The position numbers were made by a program, and so were the translations under genes. DNA of 64,000 nucleotides from Rhabdophis nuchalis (lineage: Eukaryota > Chordata > Lepidosauria > Squamata > Natricidae): assembly GCA_039707465.1 (NCBI GenBank), contig CM077645.1, positions 148,671,503 to 148,735,502 of the forward strand, given 5' to 3'. Positions within the stretch are counted from its first letter, which is position 1; each line of letters opens with the position of its first letter. This document shows, in pieces, positions 45,024 through 57,306 of the stretch. The notes under the pieces are model-generated. The model was not told where the DNA came from and ran no database searches. It saw only the letters and a list, made by a program, of their open reading frames with translations.

Positions 45024-45603
45024 CAAATGCTGCACCCTAAGTTTAGTGCCATCATGTGGCCATGTGACCTGCTGAGCCACAAAGAAACTGCAGAAGCTGA
45101 GAGATCACCTTGCTTAAGTGGTAGTTTTGTACAGCTGGGGAGTTAATTAAGACTCTCTGGGCTGGGGTGAAGTTGCCCCATCAAGGAAGTAAATATAAAA
45201 ACTTGAGTTTCCTAGACAGCTTATTGAAAACAATCTGACAGTGAATCTTTCTCTCTCCTGTCTCAAAGAACCAGACTGTGACTCATTGTGATTCATTTTT
45301 TTTTCATTTTAATTCATTTTAAATGATATCTCTTCCCTATGGCCCTCATAGGTATGAACTGGCTTTGTGACTTGGAATGACTTGGTTTCATCGTCTGCAT
45401 ATCATTCTTGTGGAAATTGTGATGCTTCTCCATCAAAACCTGCAGTCCCAGTCAGACTTTCATTCTGGGGCACCTTCTGCTCTGAGCCTTTTTTACGCTC
45501 ACATCCTTGCACAAACGTACAGTGTGCTGTTACTGGAGCTCACCCCTTTGCCAGTGGCATCCAGACAAACATTGTGGCAGAGGGGAGGGGGGAAGAAGAG
45601 CAA

Positions 45604-45825
45604 CAGAGGTGGTATTCAGCCGGTTTGGACCGGCTCACCCGAACCGGTAGCAGAAATCGTGGGTGGGCCTGTCCACCCACCCTGGCTGTACGCTGCCCTA
45701 TTTAGGCATGTTTTTTGAGGTTGGGTGCATGTGCAGAAGCCGCACGCACAAACAAAGCATATTCGTGAAGCAAGCGGACGTGCGCATGGCAAACTGGTGG
45801 TAACAAAATGTGAAACCCACTGCTG
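45604..45825. mobile_element. hAT MITE (group 2), 222 bp
   Basis: The ends are CAGAGGTGGTATTCAGCC and GTGAAACCCACTGCTG, flanked by AAGAGCAA (45596-45603) and CAGAGCAA (45826-45833). Confidence 0.75.
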
Positions 45826-45833
45826 CAGAGCAA

Positions 45834-47604
45834 TCTGTATAGATAGGTAACAATATCCTGAAGAATGGATATTCTCCATGGCCCTTTCAGACTCCATGAT
45901 TCTGCATTGGAACCTGCAAAATCATGGCCTCTGGTGACCACAGAAGTTGACCCAGGAAAGCCTTGGTGGGACAGCTTGCTCGCATACCAGGACATTCCCG
46001 AGATGTGCCAGGTCCTGCAAAGTTTTGCCCCTTTTTTGGAGGGAGTGGGATTTGTTGGTTATTAAGTAAAAGAGGGCGCCTTAATCTACCAGAGGCTTCC
46101 TGCATTCATTTAAGACTTCTTTTTAAGTACATCTTACCACAAAGAGAGTACGATTCCAGTTTAAAACGGTCATTACTAATTCCCCTACCAGAGAAGCAGT
46201 GAGCCTGCTATTTGGGAACTGAGCCCGAGCACAAAGACTCCAGGAAAACCTCAGCCAGCCGTGGCACAAATAACTATTTCACACAGTCCCAGCCTTTCCC
46301 TCTCTGAAAGAACTGCCGAGGGATTTGTTCCTTCAGGTAGCCTGAATTGCTGGACTTCTGTGGGTAAAATAAGCACCTTCCAGTCCTAATTATAGGCTTT
46401 ACAGGCACATGATTTAGAGTGTTCTTGCCTTTGTTTGCAGTATTGGCTGGGCTTGCAAAACAGCAAGTAACACAATCCGGCTAGAGGACCAGAGTGTATG
46501 CAAGAGTAACCAAACACACACATACACACACACACACCAGTTTCTCTGGGAACTCAGGCAGCAGTAGCCAATGGTGTTGCTCCACATCCTCCCCTTCCCA
46601 TGCACACAGTGGCAAGAACCTCTTGGCTTAACTCCTGCATCGTCTCCGCATTCAGTTTATTGCTGCCTTGGCAGGACAAGATGGCATTCCTGCTGGGTGC
46701 CTGCAAGTCAGTTCTGCTCTCCGTCTGCTCTTGGACTATGCCATGCTGCGTTGCATGTTTTTCTCCGTCCATTTCCCCAACCCACCCACCCATTCCAGAG
46801 AAGAGGAATATGGGGATCCTTTAGCTTATCAACTATTTTTGAATTCATTGTGAAATCATTTGAATGCTATCCCTCCAAGGCAAACATTTTGCTAATCTAG
46901 AGTCACTTTGTAGGGGAGGTGGGTGGCAAAGAGGTTTAATAAATAAATGAAAATGTGGATCAGTTTACGGGCAATCCTATCACTAGGTGAAATGAAATAA
47001 TGGTCTCAGAATAAATGATGACTACTTCAGCTGAAAATTCCTTTCTGTTGGTGGACAAAGTGAGAGATAAATCCCAAATAGCCCCCAAACCAGTCTGGGG
47101 AATGGTGGAAAATGTTATTCCACCAGTCCTTCAGCTAATGAAAGCAGGATGGGAAGAGACCATTAGCTTACTTGTTTTAGGGAGAAAATTATCTGGGGCT
47201 TATCGATTAGGAGCATACAAAGTGATGCATTTAATAAATGTGCATATCAGGAAATTATCTTAACTTCTGAACAATGTGAAACAGCAGTTGGCTAGGAATA
47301 CGGGCTTTGGAAATGCTTTTTTTGAGCAACAGCAATTGGCAATTTTAACCCTTCCAACCCACTGCCTATTTTTTTGAGAAGTCATATCGATAGCGCTCAG
47401 TGGGACTAACATTCCATCATGAGTACTGCATTGTTAAGGGAGCTTACTGGCCTAGCTAATGGCACCAATATTTTAGGACATCATGATGAATAGGTTTTAA
47501 GTCTCATAGATAACTAGAAAAATATTAAAACCTCAATAACAGTTCTTAAGTGAATCTGTAACAAGATCTTACAATAATTTCTTCTTCCTAAAATTGTAGG
47601 TGGC
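45834..47604. other. No recognised element
   Basis: Unassigned 1.8 kb, with a short CA run near 46515-46538. Several open frames of 60-109 codons overlap on both strands and have no domain or splice support. Confidence 0.4.
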
Positions 47605-47607
47605 AGA

Positions 47608-47682
47608 AATAGTGTTTCTCTATTTTGAGAACTTTAAGATGTGTAGACTTCAACTCCCAGAATTCCCCAGCAAGCACATATA
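47608..47682. mobile_element. Half copy of the foldback hAT MITE
   Basis: The segment 'gagaactttaagatgtgtag', 'acttcaactcccagaattcc' and 'ccagcaagca' matches one arm of the palindrome at 50155-50294. The second arm is absent. Confidence 0.65.
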
Positions 47683-47689
47683 TGAAAAA

Positions 47690-50146
47690 ACAAAGGTGAT
47701 ATGAGGATAGCATATTGTGGGCTACTGATTGTTACTATGGCTTAGGGTAATGGGAATGGAATGGCAGTGAAAGACTATATTGCTCATCTTTGCTTTAGAA
47801 GCATATTATTTCCTTCGTGCCCTAAACCTTTGCCCTAAGCAACATCCTGGATTTTTCTGCCAAAGACAACCAGATTATATCTGGTCATTGCTCTCTCCAT
47901 TTCGTTAGTCATTAACCCAACAACTGGTCTTTCTAGTTTCCTTCCTTTTCAGTTTATACTCTGCCCTAAAAATCACCTTGACGTCTTAAGTCTTCGATGT
48001 TTGCCAAGAAAAAGAGCATGAGACACTCCCTTCCACAGAAAAACTGATCTTTGTGGTTATAGATGGTACTTTATTCCAATAAGAGCAGCTTCTTTAGCAA
48101 AGATTTGTGTGTGAAACACTTGTGACTCAGTTCACATAAGCGAGAAGGGATCTGATAGCTTACTGAGTATTTCTGCATATCCAGTTGCCTTATTCTTATC
48201 ATCAAGTTTCTAGATAAAATAAAGTATTCGTTAAGTGCTACCTTGAATCAGTTTTTGAATAACTCCCATCTCAAGAAGCATTTTCTTCCATGGTATTGAT
48301 CCAGTTATCTAGGATTGTGAACCTAGACTATTCCCTATGAGTTCATTTCTGTTGTATCAGTATAGCAGACAAAATCAGGTAAACATGCTCAAAACAACAG
48401 AATTCTTGGAGGGGGAGTTAATGACAATCTACAATGAGTACTAGCAGGAGGAGGTTCTAATGAATTAATGTTCAATAGAAATTCTGGAAGCTATAACGTT
48501 TTTTCCCATAGGATGAATAAAATTTACAAGTAAGCTTTTCTACATGATGTACTAGAATTAAACCATTGGAAGAATCTATTGAGAGGATTTAGTTTAATCC
48601 CTTGGTCCATCCAGGAATCCAAATTAATGGAATCACGATGGCCAGCTATCTGGTCTTTTCTTAAATATCCTCAACTGGAGGGAGTGAGAACCCATTATCT
48701 CTCTGAGAACTGTTTCCACTATCAAACTGCTCTTGGCAGTAGAATTTTTTCCTTTATATTCAGTCTTTCTAAAGCTTGAGTACATCAATTCCATTCCTTG
48801 AGGGAGATCTTCTGGGTATCATCTTTTCAGATACTTGACGGCCACTGTCGGATTTCTCTCCTCTGGCTAAACATTCCAGTTTCATCCGTATGTCTAGGAC
48901 TGTGTACTTCTAATCCCTTGATCATTCTCTTTGGCTTTGTCGGAATCCATCTTAAGATATGATACTCAGCAATGAGCATAACATCCAAGGTAGGGTTTGA
49001 TTTAAAATAAAGTGAACAGTTTCTTTCTTCCCATTATTAAGAAACTTCACTTCTGTTGACTCAGCCAAAAATTGCATTGTTTTTAGGAGGACTTCACATT
49101 GCTGACTCATATACAATTTGCAATCAGTTGTTATTCCAAATTCTTTTTCTCAAGTAACTAAGGTAGTGAATATGTGTAGCTCAGGGTGTCGGCATGCTGC
49201 ATTGTTGGAGGTGCCAAAGACGCATTGTGATACTGTACTAGATATCACACAGTAACTTTCCACATCCCACCATCACACAGCAATCAACCAACTTGTAGAA
49301 TAATTTCCTTATCAACCTAATAACAAAACATCTATAATTCAACAATCAAAGAAAAAGAACGGCCTTCCAATGTGCAATATCATCACACAGCTCTTAACAG
49401 AATACACCGGAAGCAGCCAACAGACAGATAATCGCCACCTTATCAGCCTGCTAGTACTTTAACAATAACAAGTATTACTCACTTGCACATCCCATCCTAC
49501 CATGTGCAAAGCTGGGAAAATAGAAATATGGTTTATGTAATATCTGCCAATAATGAATCTCACCTCTCCAAAACTCCAAATGTTGATGGTTTATAATTTG
49601 CAGGATCCTCCTTTTGCCACTTTCTGAAGATATGGACATTGGTTCTCTTCAGGTTTTATGTGCTTGACATGTTCTCCAAGATTTCTTGGCCAGAGAAAAA
49701 CAAATTCTCAGCAAATTCTTTCTATACCTTAACTATGAGATTCAAATTCATTCTAATAAATAGTTATTTGCTCTTCATTTTTCACTTTAATCCTTCATTT
49801 TGTTCTTTATAATTGCTTTGTGGTACATAGACTCAGAAAAGACTGAGACAAAATAGGAATTTAGTAATTCTACCTTTTCAATGCTTACCTATTTGATCTC
49901 TTCATTGAGAAGTGAACATACTGATTTATTTCTCTTCAGCCATTTTTATTATTTGTAGCCTTTTTTTGCCAACTTCAATTTATTCTGTGCTTTGGTCTCA
50001 TTATTTTTACAATTTCAGGTTACCTCCATGTATTATTCTGTGATGCCCCCTCTTATATGTCCATTTCTTCAGAACTCCACTAAATATTTTGTGCAGCTTT
50101 ATGGACTTCTGCTTCTTCCATTCTTCCACCGCCACTGCAATTGTGC
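47690..50146. other. No recognised element, 2.5 kb
   Basis: The longest stretch in which I see no repeat or gene. It is AT-rich with many stops in all frames. Confidence 0.4.
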
Positions 50147-50154
50147 TTTTAGGA

Positions 50155-50294
50155 CAGGGATGTCCAAACTTGGGAACTTTAAGACTTATGGACTTCAACT
50201 CCCAGAATTCCCCAGCCAGCATAGCATAGCTGGCTGGGGAATTCTGGGAGTTGAAGTCCACAAGTCTTAAAGTTCCCAAGTTTGGACATCCCTG
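50155..50294. mobile_element. Foldback hAT MITE (group 1), near-perfect palindrome
   Basis: The two arms of about 67 bp are inverse complements: CAGGGATGTCCAAACTTGGG ... and ... CCCAAGTTTGGACATCCCTG, meeting at 'ccagccagcatagcatagctggctgg'-like centre (50213-50238). The perfect duplication TTTTAGGA lies at 50147-50154 and 50295-50302. Transcripts would form a long hairpin. Confidence 0.95.
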
Positions 50295-50680
50295 TTTTAG
50301 GATCTTCTTTTTTAGAGAACTCCCACATATCGTGAGCCTCTTTTCCCACTAGCTTTTCATGATATGGAGGCTTATTCATGATTGGGGAAGATCATTAGAA
50401 TTCCCTTTTTTAAAGGAAGATCCAGATTTTCCAAAAATAACACCAAGAACATTATACAGCCACTTTCTCCAATGTTAGATCCAGTTCCTCAACTAAGCCT
50501 AAACTAACTATTTGGTTAATTTCAAGCTGAGTATCAATTTTCTGGATGAACTTCACTTGGCAGAGTCATTGTCCCAACAATTGCTAGAGTAATTGCGTTT
50601 CCCCACCATTACCATTGCACAGCGCTTTAAAAGTTTGATGAAGGAAATGAAGGAGTCAACTATATGAGGATGGGCTAAAA

Positions 50681-50788
50681 CAGGGGTCTCTAAACTTGGC
50701 AACTTTACCTTTAACTTGAGGGTTTCAGGTCTCAGAATTCCTCAGCCAGCAGTTGACTCTTAAAAGTTGCCAAGTTTGGAAACCCCTG
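50681..50788. mobile_element. Foldback hAT MITE (group 1), degraded
   Basis: The ends are CAGGGGTCTCTAAACTTGG and CCAAGTTTGGAAACCCCTG, flanked by GGCTAAAA (50673-50680) and GGCTAAGC (50789-50796). The left arm is partly scrambled. Confidence 0.8.
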
Positions 50789-50796
50789 GGCTAAGC

Positions 50797-51990
50797 AACC
50801 TATCCAACAATTAATAAATACAGGGAGAGAAGCACTTATGTGTCATACTTCAGTAGCCACAAGTACCCTGTTTGAAGGGCTGTCGAGAAACCATTCGTTT
50901 TAATTTTAAATGTATATATGCGACTCTTCAGAACGAAGATATTCCTAAAGCCTTATCCTATTTTGACAATTTGAGACCTTGCAGTTGCAACCCATCGACC
51001 AATGTCTCTCATTCTTTCGTGCTGCGGTTGAAAAACTGGAGCTTTATTTCCTCCTTCTCTGTGTAAATGAACTGGTCGCCTCCTTTCAATTCGTGGGGGG
51101 AAAGTGCTTGTGGCAGGAATTATTTCAGTCATGAAAAGTATATTCTATAAGAGCATCCAGAGGGACAAACCATCAGAGGGCAGCATGTTCTTAATTGTTT
51201 TAATTTGCTCTGTTCATATAGTAGCTGGATTTAAGAGAGCGGGGGGAGAGGGGGAGAGAGAGAGAGAGAGAGAACTGAATCCCAGATTAAAGGCATTGTT
51301 ATTAGGTTATCTTTAATTAGTTAAATTAATCCATAGACAACCCCCACCCACCCCTTTCAGGTAACAGCTCTTTAGCTGATTTATTCATCATGGACAGACT
51401 GGTTTCATTTCAAGATTATATTTGTTTCAAAATGTCCACATAATTAAGAAGGGAAGGGAAAGCAGGGGAGGAAAAAATAGATTCTTTTCTAATTGCAGAC
51501 TTCAAAGGTTGTTAATATACACATTGTTGAATAAGAGGCACATTTATCAATCATGTTATATGTTTATGTTCATTTTGATATCACAGATTCCCCTCAGACA
51601 ATACAAGATTGCAGTCTTAATCACGCCAGCTCTGCTTCTAAAGGATCCTATGCCAAGAATATTATTTGTACTCCATTTAGGACAGTCGGTATAGTTTGTC
51701 ACCATCGTGGTGTTTATTTATTTATAAGTGAAATTCATAAGGCAGCCCAACTCACAGTGACTCTGTGTGGCAATGTCCACTGAGGGCATTGAAAGAAAGA
51801 AGGGTTAAGGCTCAATTACACTGAAATAGCGCCAAGTCATCCCTCTGAACAAATGCTGTCTATTTGAAACCATTCTTATCAAACGTATTCAATTATTTTT
51901 AACCTGTGGTATAGTCACCATGGAAGCAATAATAGCTATATCTCACATTTTAAATTTATCCCCCTGAAATCAATAGTATTGAAGCTTGGT
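50797..51990. other. No recognised element
   Basis: Unassigned, with an (AG)n run at about 51249-51273. Confidence 0.4.
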
Positions 51991-51999
51991 CACTTTAGG

Positions 52000-52556
52000 C
52001 ACCACAAAATTCCTCCGCGAGCTGCACTGGCTACCTGTGACCTTTCGGGTGCGCTTCAAGGTGCTAATTACCATCTTCAAAGCACTCCATGGCACGGGAC
52101 CTAGTTATGTGCGAGACCGTCTACTGCCCCACACATCCCTTCGACCGATCCGCTCTCATAGAGAGGATCTTCTCCGGGTGCCGTCGGCCGGGCAATGCCA
52201 GTTGACGACCCCCAGGGGAAGGGCCTTCTCTGTGATGGGCCCAACCCTCTGGAACGACCTACCTCCCGAACTCCGTACCACCTCGGACCTCCGCCTTTCC
52301 CGCCAGCGCTTAAAGACGCACTTTTTCCATCAAGCCGGCCTAGCGTGAACCATCCTATAAATGACTGAGTTTTAGATTACCAAAGTTTTAATCAGAGGGA
52401 TTTTAAATAATATTTTAGCACAGGGTTTTCTAGTTTAATTTTGGTTTTAGGATATTTATTATGTATTTTGTATATTTATATTTTATATTAATTTCCTGTG
52501 CACCACCCTGGGTCCCTTCGTGGGAGATAGGTGCAGGATATAAGTCAAATAAACCA
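52000..52556 (+). mobile_element. CR1/L3-like LINE 3' end
   Basis: The + strand encodes the intact terminal domain of ORF2 (LRELHWLPVTFRVRFKVLIT, WNDLPPELRTTSDLRLSRQR, FFHQAGLA stop at about 52348). This is followed by a 200-bp 3' UTR with 'gtgcaccaccctgggtccct' and an AAACCAT tail. It carries no lesions over 120 codons, so the copy is fairly recent. Confidence 0.88.
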
Positions 52557-52614
52557 TATGAACCATAAACCATAAAATTCAAGATTTGAGGGTCCTCCTA
52601 TCAGCCTCTGTAAA

Positions 52615-52835
52615 ACAAAGAAAAAAAGGAGGGGAGGGGGCAGAAAGGGAGGGGGCAGAGGACCTGAGAGAAGGAAGAGAGGAAAGGGGAGAGGAGAGAG
52701 GGGACAGGACAGGACAGGACAGGACAGGAGGGGAGGGGAGTAGAGGAGGGGAAAGAGGGGAGGGGAGAGGGGGAGGGGGAGAGAGAAGAGAGCAGAGAGA
52801 AGAGGAAGAGGGAGGGGAGAAAAGGAGACGCATCT
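52615..52835 (+). repeat. Polypurine GGGAGA-rich tract with (GGACA)n
   Basis: Almost pure purine for about 220 bp on the + strand, with a GGACA repeat at about 52700-52729. It could be a purine-rich LINE 3' UTR segment, but no flanking structure was found. Confidence 0.9.
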
Positions 52836-53465
52836 GTGAGAGAACATTGAATAAAAGATGGTTAAAAGAAAAGAAAAAAGAAGTACAATCAGCAAAGGCC
52901 ATCAGCGTATGGCTCCACTTCCTAGCATGAGACAATATTCTCTAAACGTGGCAGGGAAGGGTAGATTTGCCACATTTTTGAAGTGAAATCCTAAGCCAAG
53001 ATATGGCTGTGGAGAGCAGAGTTGAACATTGCCTGGGACGATTACTGGAGAGGAGAGGCAGAGAGGATTTAAGGTAGAGGAGGATCTGGAGTTAAAGAGA
53101 AAAGGAAAGATTAGTCTGGGGATTAGGATCAGCCAATGAGAGAAAGGTAAACAATTGGGATTGCATGAGTTTATTGTGGGATTATGTCCCCGGGCATTTA
53201 TTAAACAAGTATAAACAGCAGATCTTTAGCATGCTGTTATTTCTCTTTTCCCTCTAATTGGCTTCTGAGGATAGACGGTTGGCAAATGGGAGATTTGCAC
53301 TGCCAATTGAATCAGGAGAAGGGATTGTCCTTCAACAAAAAAATTCCTGCTCTACAATTCACTCTCAGGAAAGAACAACGGAAACATCTTGATATGCAAA
53401 TGCTTTGTGGCCATAACATTATTACCAGCACAGATGAAATAGGAAAATTCAACCTTGCCACCTTC
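52836..53465. other. No recognised element
   Basis: Unassigned sequence. Confidence 0.4.
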
Positions 53466-53473
53466 ATTTATGT

Positions 53474-53659
53474 CAGGGGTCTCAAACACGCGGCCCGCGG
53501 GCCAATTGCGGCCTGCAGAACGGTATCTTGTGGCCCCCACCATGATATGAAAGTATAATATTAGTGTGGCCCACAGGGGGAGTGAATCCCTTATGCGGCC
53601 CAGCCTCACCCAGACTCTGCCTCCAGCGGCCCCCAGGTAAATTGAGTGTGAGACCCCTG
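53474..53659. mobile_element. hAT MITE (group 1), 186 bp
   Basis: The ends are CAGGGGTCTCAAACACG and GTGTGAGACCCCTG, flanked by ATTTATGT (53466-53473) and TCTTATGT (53660-53667). The interior repeats 'gcggcccgcgggcc'-like GC motifs. Confidence 0.85.
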
Positions 53660-53877
53660 TCTTATGTGAATCTGACTCTAAAGAGGCTAGCTTGGCTGCT
53701 GGAGAGGCGTCTCACGCTTCAAGGAGTTCCACACAAATTGTTAAGATGATAACTACAGGTAGCCGTCAACGTATGACCACAATGGAGCCCAAAAATGAGA
53801 AATGTCTCAAGTGTGTTTTGCCCCGTTTTATAACTTTTCTTGCCACAGCTGTTCAGCGAATCACTGCAGTTAATAAT

Positions 53878-54087
53878 TAATAATAATAATTTATTAGATT
53901 TATAAACCGCCCCCTCTCCCCGAAGGGACTCGGGGCGGTGTACAGGAAAAATTAAAAAACCATATAAACATACAATATATAAAAAGTTAAAAACGAATTA
54001 AATTAACCTGTACTAAAATTTAAGAACATTAAAATACAACCCAACTTATGCTAAAATTCCCTAAAATCTAATATCCATATAGATTGT
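53878..54087 (-). mobile_element. CR1/L3-like LINE 3' UTR, nested
   Basis: On the minus strand it ends with 'caccgccccgagtcccttcg' and a TTATTA tail at 53880-53895. No coding part remains. Confidence 0.85.
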
Positions 54088-54102
54088 CAAATTAGTAACA
54101 AG

Positions 54103-54481
54103 ATGTCTAGTTTAATGTCTAGTTTAATGAAAAGAAGGACCAGGGGAGACATGATAGCAGTGTTCCAGTATCTCAAAGTATCACAAAGAAGAGGGAGTCA
54201 AACTATTCTCCAAGGCACCTGAGGGCAGGACAAGAAGCAATGGGTGGAAACTAATCAAGGAGAGAAGCAACTTAGAACTGAGGAGAAATTTCCTGACAGT
54301 TAGAACAATTAGCCAGTGGAACAGCTTGCCTCCAGAAGTTGTGAATGCCCCAACACTGGAAGTCTTTAAGAAGATGTTGGATAGCCATTTGTCTGAAATG
54401 GTATAGGGCTTCCTGCCTAGGCAGAGAGTTGGACTAGATGTCCTCCAAGGTCCCTTCCAGCTGTGCTATTGTATATTTGTA
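54103..54481 (+). mobile_element. CR1 3' end, nested, 7-bp duplication
   Basis: Flanked by TAACAAG at 54096-54102 and 54482-54488. It contains 'gggagacatgatagcagtgt', 'caaggcacctgagggcagga' and 'gagttggactagatgtcctc', and ends in a TATTTGTAT-like repeat. Confidence 0.88.
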
Positions 54482-54933
54482 TAACAAGGTTGTTAAATGA
54501 ATCTGGTTTCCCCCATTGACTTTGCTTGACAGAAGGTTGCAAAAGGGGATCACATGCCCCCCCAGGACTCTGCAACTGTCATAAATATGAGTCAGTTGTC
54601 AAACACTTGGATGTAAATCACGTGACCATGGGAATGCTGCAAAGGTTGTAACTGTGAAAAATTGGTCATATGAGTTACTTTTTTCCCAATGCCATTAAAA
54701 TTAATGCCAGTCACTAAGTGAACTGTTATAAGTTGAAGACTTCCTATAGTCCTCAACCTATAACATTTTTCCTACTTAAAGGAGCTAATTTGCATCAGCC
54801 TAACTCTTTCCCTTTCTTTCTCCTTTCAGAGGAGTTATTTCTTCAACACCTAGAGTAGGCAAGTGGGTCACTTCCAAATAGTTTGGACTTCAGTTCTTAC
54901 AACCTGTTGCCATGCTGGATAAAAGTTCTAGAT

Positions 54934-55225
54934 CCGTGATGGTGGACCTATGGCAGAGGTGGCACACAGTGCCCTCTCTCTGATGGCACGTGAGCTGTTG
55001 ACCCAGTTCAACTCTGCTGCGCATGTGCGCGCACCTCCCACCAGCCCCTTGGTTTTCAGTTCTCTGCCCTGCATGCACAGGGTGGCTGGCATTTCCAGGG
55101 GCTGGGCGTTCATGCCTGGGGGGCATGTGCGCATTGCATTTTGGGGGTTTGGAAATGCGCATGCGTATTTGCATGCACGTGCATACACTTTGGGCACTCG
55201 GTCCAGGAACGGTTAGCCATAACTG
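54934..55225. mobile_element. hAT MITE (group 1), 292 bp
   Basis: The ends are CCGTGATGGTGGACC and GGTTAGCCATAACTG, with a perfect duplication TTCTAGAT at 54926-54933 and 55226-55233. Confidence 0.88.
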
Positions 55226-55582
55226 TTCTAGATTATTTAAATCCCCTAAATCTGTAAGTGACTAAGTTGCTTTCTCCCTCTCCTTTCATACACTCATTCA
55301 TTCCTCTGGTTTATCTAGCTGCTCATCTGACATATGTGATTCTAATATGAACTAAGCATGAAGGTGAAAATAAAATTAGATTGTTGTGTGTAAATTGCTG
55401 CATTTCTCTTCCCCACACTCAGCAAAGACCAATTACCCAAGTTTCAAGTCCACAGCTACAATACTAAAATGGATTAGATGCCATATCCTTTCCTTCTGTG
55501 GTAGAGTCTGGGAAGTATTCCTTGGTATTCCCAAATACCATGTTATATGATTGCTTAACCAAAGCTTGAATAAAAACTACGA

Positions 55583-55640
55583 ATAAGCAGCGGGTTGGAC
55601 TAGAAGACCTCCAAGGTCCCTTCCAACTCTGTTATTCTGT
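55583..55640 (+). mobile_element. CR1 3' terminus, 58 bp
   Basis: The segment 'gggttggactagaagacctc', 'caaggtcccttccaactctg' and 'ttattctgttat' is the last part of CR1, including its octamer-like tail. It is a very short insertion or a relic. Confidence 0.75.
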
Positions 55641-55939
55641 TATCAGTTAAACATATAAGAAAATCTGATGAAACCTAGTGTTTTCTTGCCAGAATGGTTA
55701 ACAGATGTTTTCTGGCACCAAAGAAGAGCAAAATCTGGTTTATCTATGGTTTTTCCCCCCCACTGAACAGCAGTCACTGGGAACAACTGTGGGAGAGATT
55801 TATTGTACTTGTGAATTTCTCATGGACATCTGGTAAGCTATTGGGAAACACAAATGCTGTTTCATCTTTTATTCTAAACTTTTTCATATATAGCACACAA
55901 CTGTATAGCCATGCAATGGGCGTGAAGATCAGTTTTTCT

Positions 55940-56450
55940 TTGTGGGGGTCTGCTGTGGCCCAGCCGGCTCCGGATGAGCTGCTGATGGACTCCTTTAGTG
56001 AGGAGTCCTATGAGTCTGCTCTGGAGGAAGAGGGTGACCTTGAGAGAGCAGAGAGCCTGACTGGTCATCAGGAGGCACCTGGGTCTTGGAGTAATGGGGA
56101 GGATCAAGGCCAGTTTGTCCCTGATGCTAGAGTGAGAAGGGCTGAAAAAAGGAGGCTTCAATTGCATCAGAAGCGAACTCGAAGGATTTGAATTAGTCCC
56201 AGCTGCCCCTCCCAAGAGGGTTTAAAAGGAAGTCTTTGCTAAAGAAGTCCTTGCAGAGAACAACGTTGGATTTCTAGGCTCGTGTTTATTCATGTTGATT
56301 TTCAGGTTCGTGTTTAGTCAAGTTAGGAAGCTTCATATCTGTTCAGAGTCATCAGGCAGGCAGCCAAGAGAGTCAATGGCAAGCAGCCAGTCAGAGTCAG
56401 TGGCAAGCAGCCAGTTGGAGAAAGGGGGGTCAGAACAGGATCCCTAGCAG
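55940..56450 (+). other. Unidentified acidic ORF segment, possible retroelement piece
   Basis: A frame running to TGA at 56189-56191 contains QPAPDELLMDSFSEESYESA, then an acidic run and VRRAEKRRLQLHQKRTRRI. The acidic-to-basic layout and the CpG content differ from the AT-rich flanks. After the stop come 'cccctcccaagagggtttaa', a possible TATA-like TTTAAAAGG, and tandem 24-bp units ('gtcagagtcagtggcaagca') at about 56365-56425. It looks like part of an LTR element, but I see no termini. Confidence 0.35.
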
Positions 56451-56459
56451 GTTTCCAAG

Positions 56460-56914
56460 TGTCACAAAAAAATGATGAAAATATATTTTTTTGTAACACA
56501 ATACCAGTTTGCAAACACTGTTTTGTTATGTTAGGCAAAGCAACATAATGTCAGTGTCTCCTGGCTTAACAGATATAGTGTTGTGAAACTGCTTCAGGGA
56601 CAAACCATTACTCAACGTTTCAGATCCAGGGTGTTCTTTGATGTGCAATGTGGAACCACAAAAATCTATTCTCCAGCTTTTCTCTTTAAAATTATCCAAT
56701 ACAAGAAGAAAAGCCTATGGCCTGCAAAATATTTGCAGCAAAGGACATTTTGGTTGATGCACCTGTTAAGAGGCATTGCACCTGCCAAAATTTTCACTTT
56801 TCCTAACACAGTCACTTAGCCACATCCAAAGCACACAGGCCACAATGAAAGAAAATGTAAGATTCGCATCAGGTTTGTGAATGGTTTTATATGCAACTAT
56901 TAAACAATATAACC
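56460..56914. other. No recognised element
   Basis: Unassigned sequence. Confidence 0.4.
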
Positions 56915-56922
56915 ATACTCTC

Positions 56923-57298
56923 CAGGGGTGAAATTCACTCACATTTGCTACAGGTTGAGTAGCAATGTGAGTGTGCATGTGCCACCTCCACATATGCCCA
57001 TGACCTTCCACGCATGTGCAGAGCATCAAAATGACATCCAGGCGGGTGGGCAAGGTACCAAGCATGCCTGCAAAGGTAAGTGAACTACGAGGGCAGAGGA
57101 ATCCGCTTTGCCGCGTGATTCAGATTTGCTAGAAAGCAGGAAATCCTAATTTCTAGCTAATATAAAACGCACGGCATAGCTGATTGTCGGAAAAACCGGT
57201 TTGCCCAAACCAGTAGCATTTTTTTTACTACCAGTGAACAGCTGGCATCTTTACTACTGGTTTGAGCAAACTGGTCCAAACCGGTAGCATTTCACCCG
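56923..57298. mobile_element. hAT MITE (group 2), 376 bp
   Basis: The ends are CAGGGGTGAAATTCAC and AGCATTTCACCCG, flanked by ATACTCTC (56915-56922) and ATGCTCTC (57299-57306). The interior has two inverse 'aaaccggtttgcccaaacc'-like blocks near the right end, so the right terminus is duplicated. Confidence 0.8.
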
Positions 57299-57306
57299 AT
57301 GCTCTC

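Larger units (their letters stand above)
53756..54746. mobile_element. Mariner-like MITE with two LINE insertions
   Basis: The ends are CAGGTAGCCGTCAACGTATG and TAAGTTGAAGACTTCCTA, with TA at 53754-53755 and 54747-54748. MITE parts lie at 53756-53877, about 54088-54102 and 54482-54746. Confidence 0.7.
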
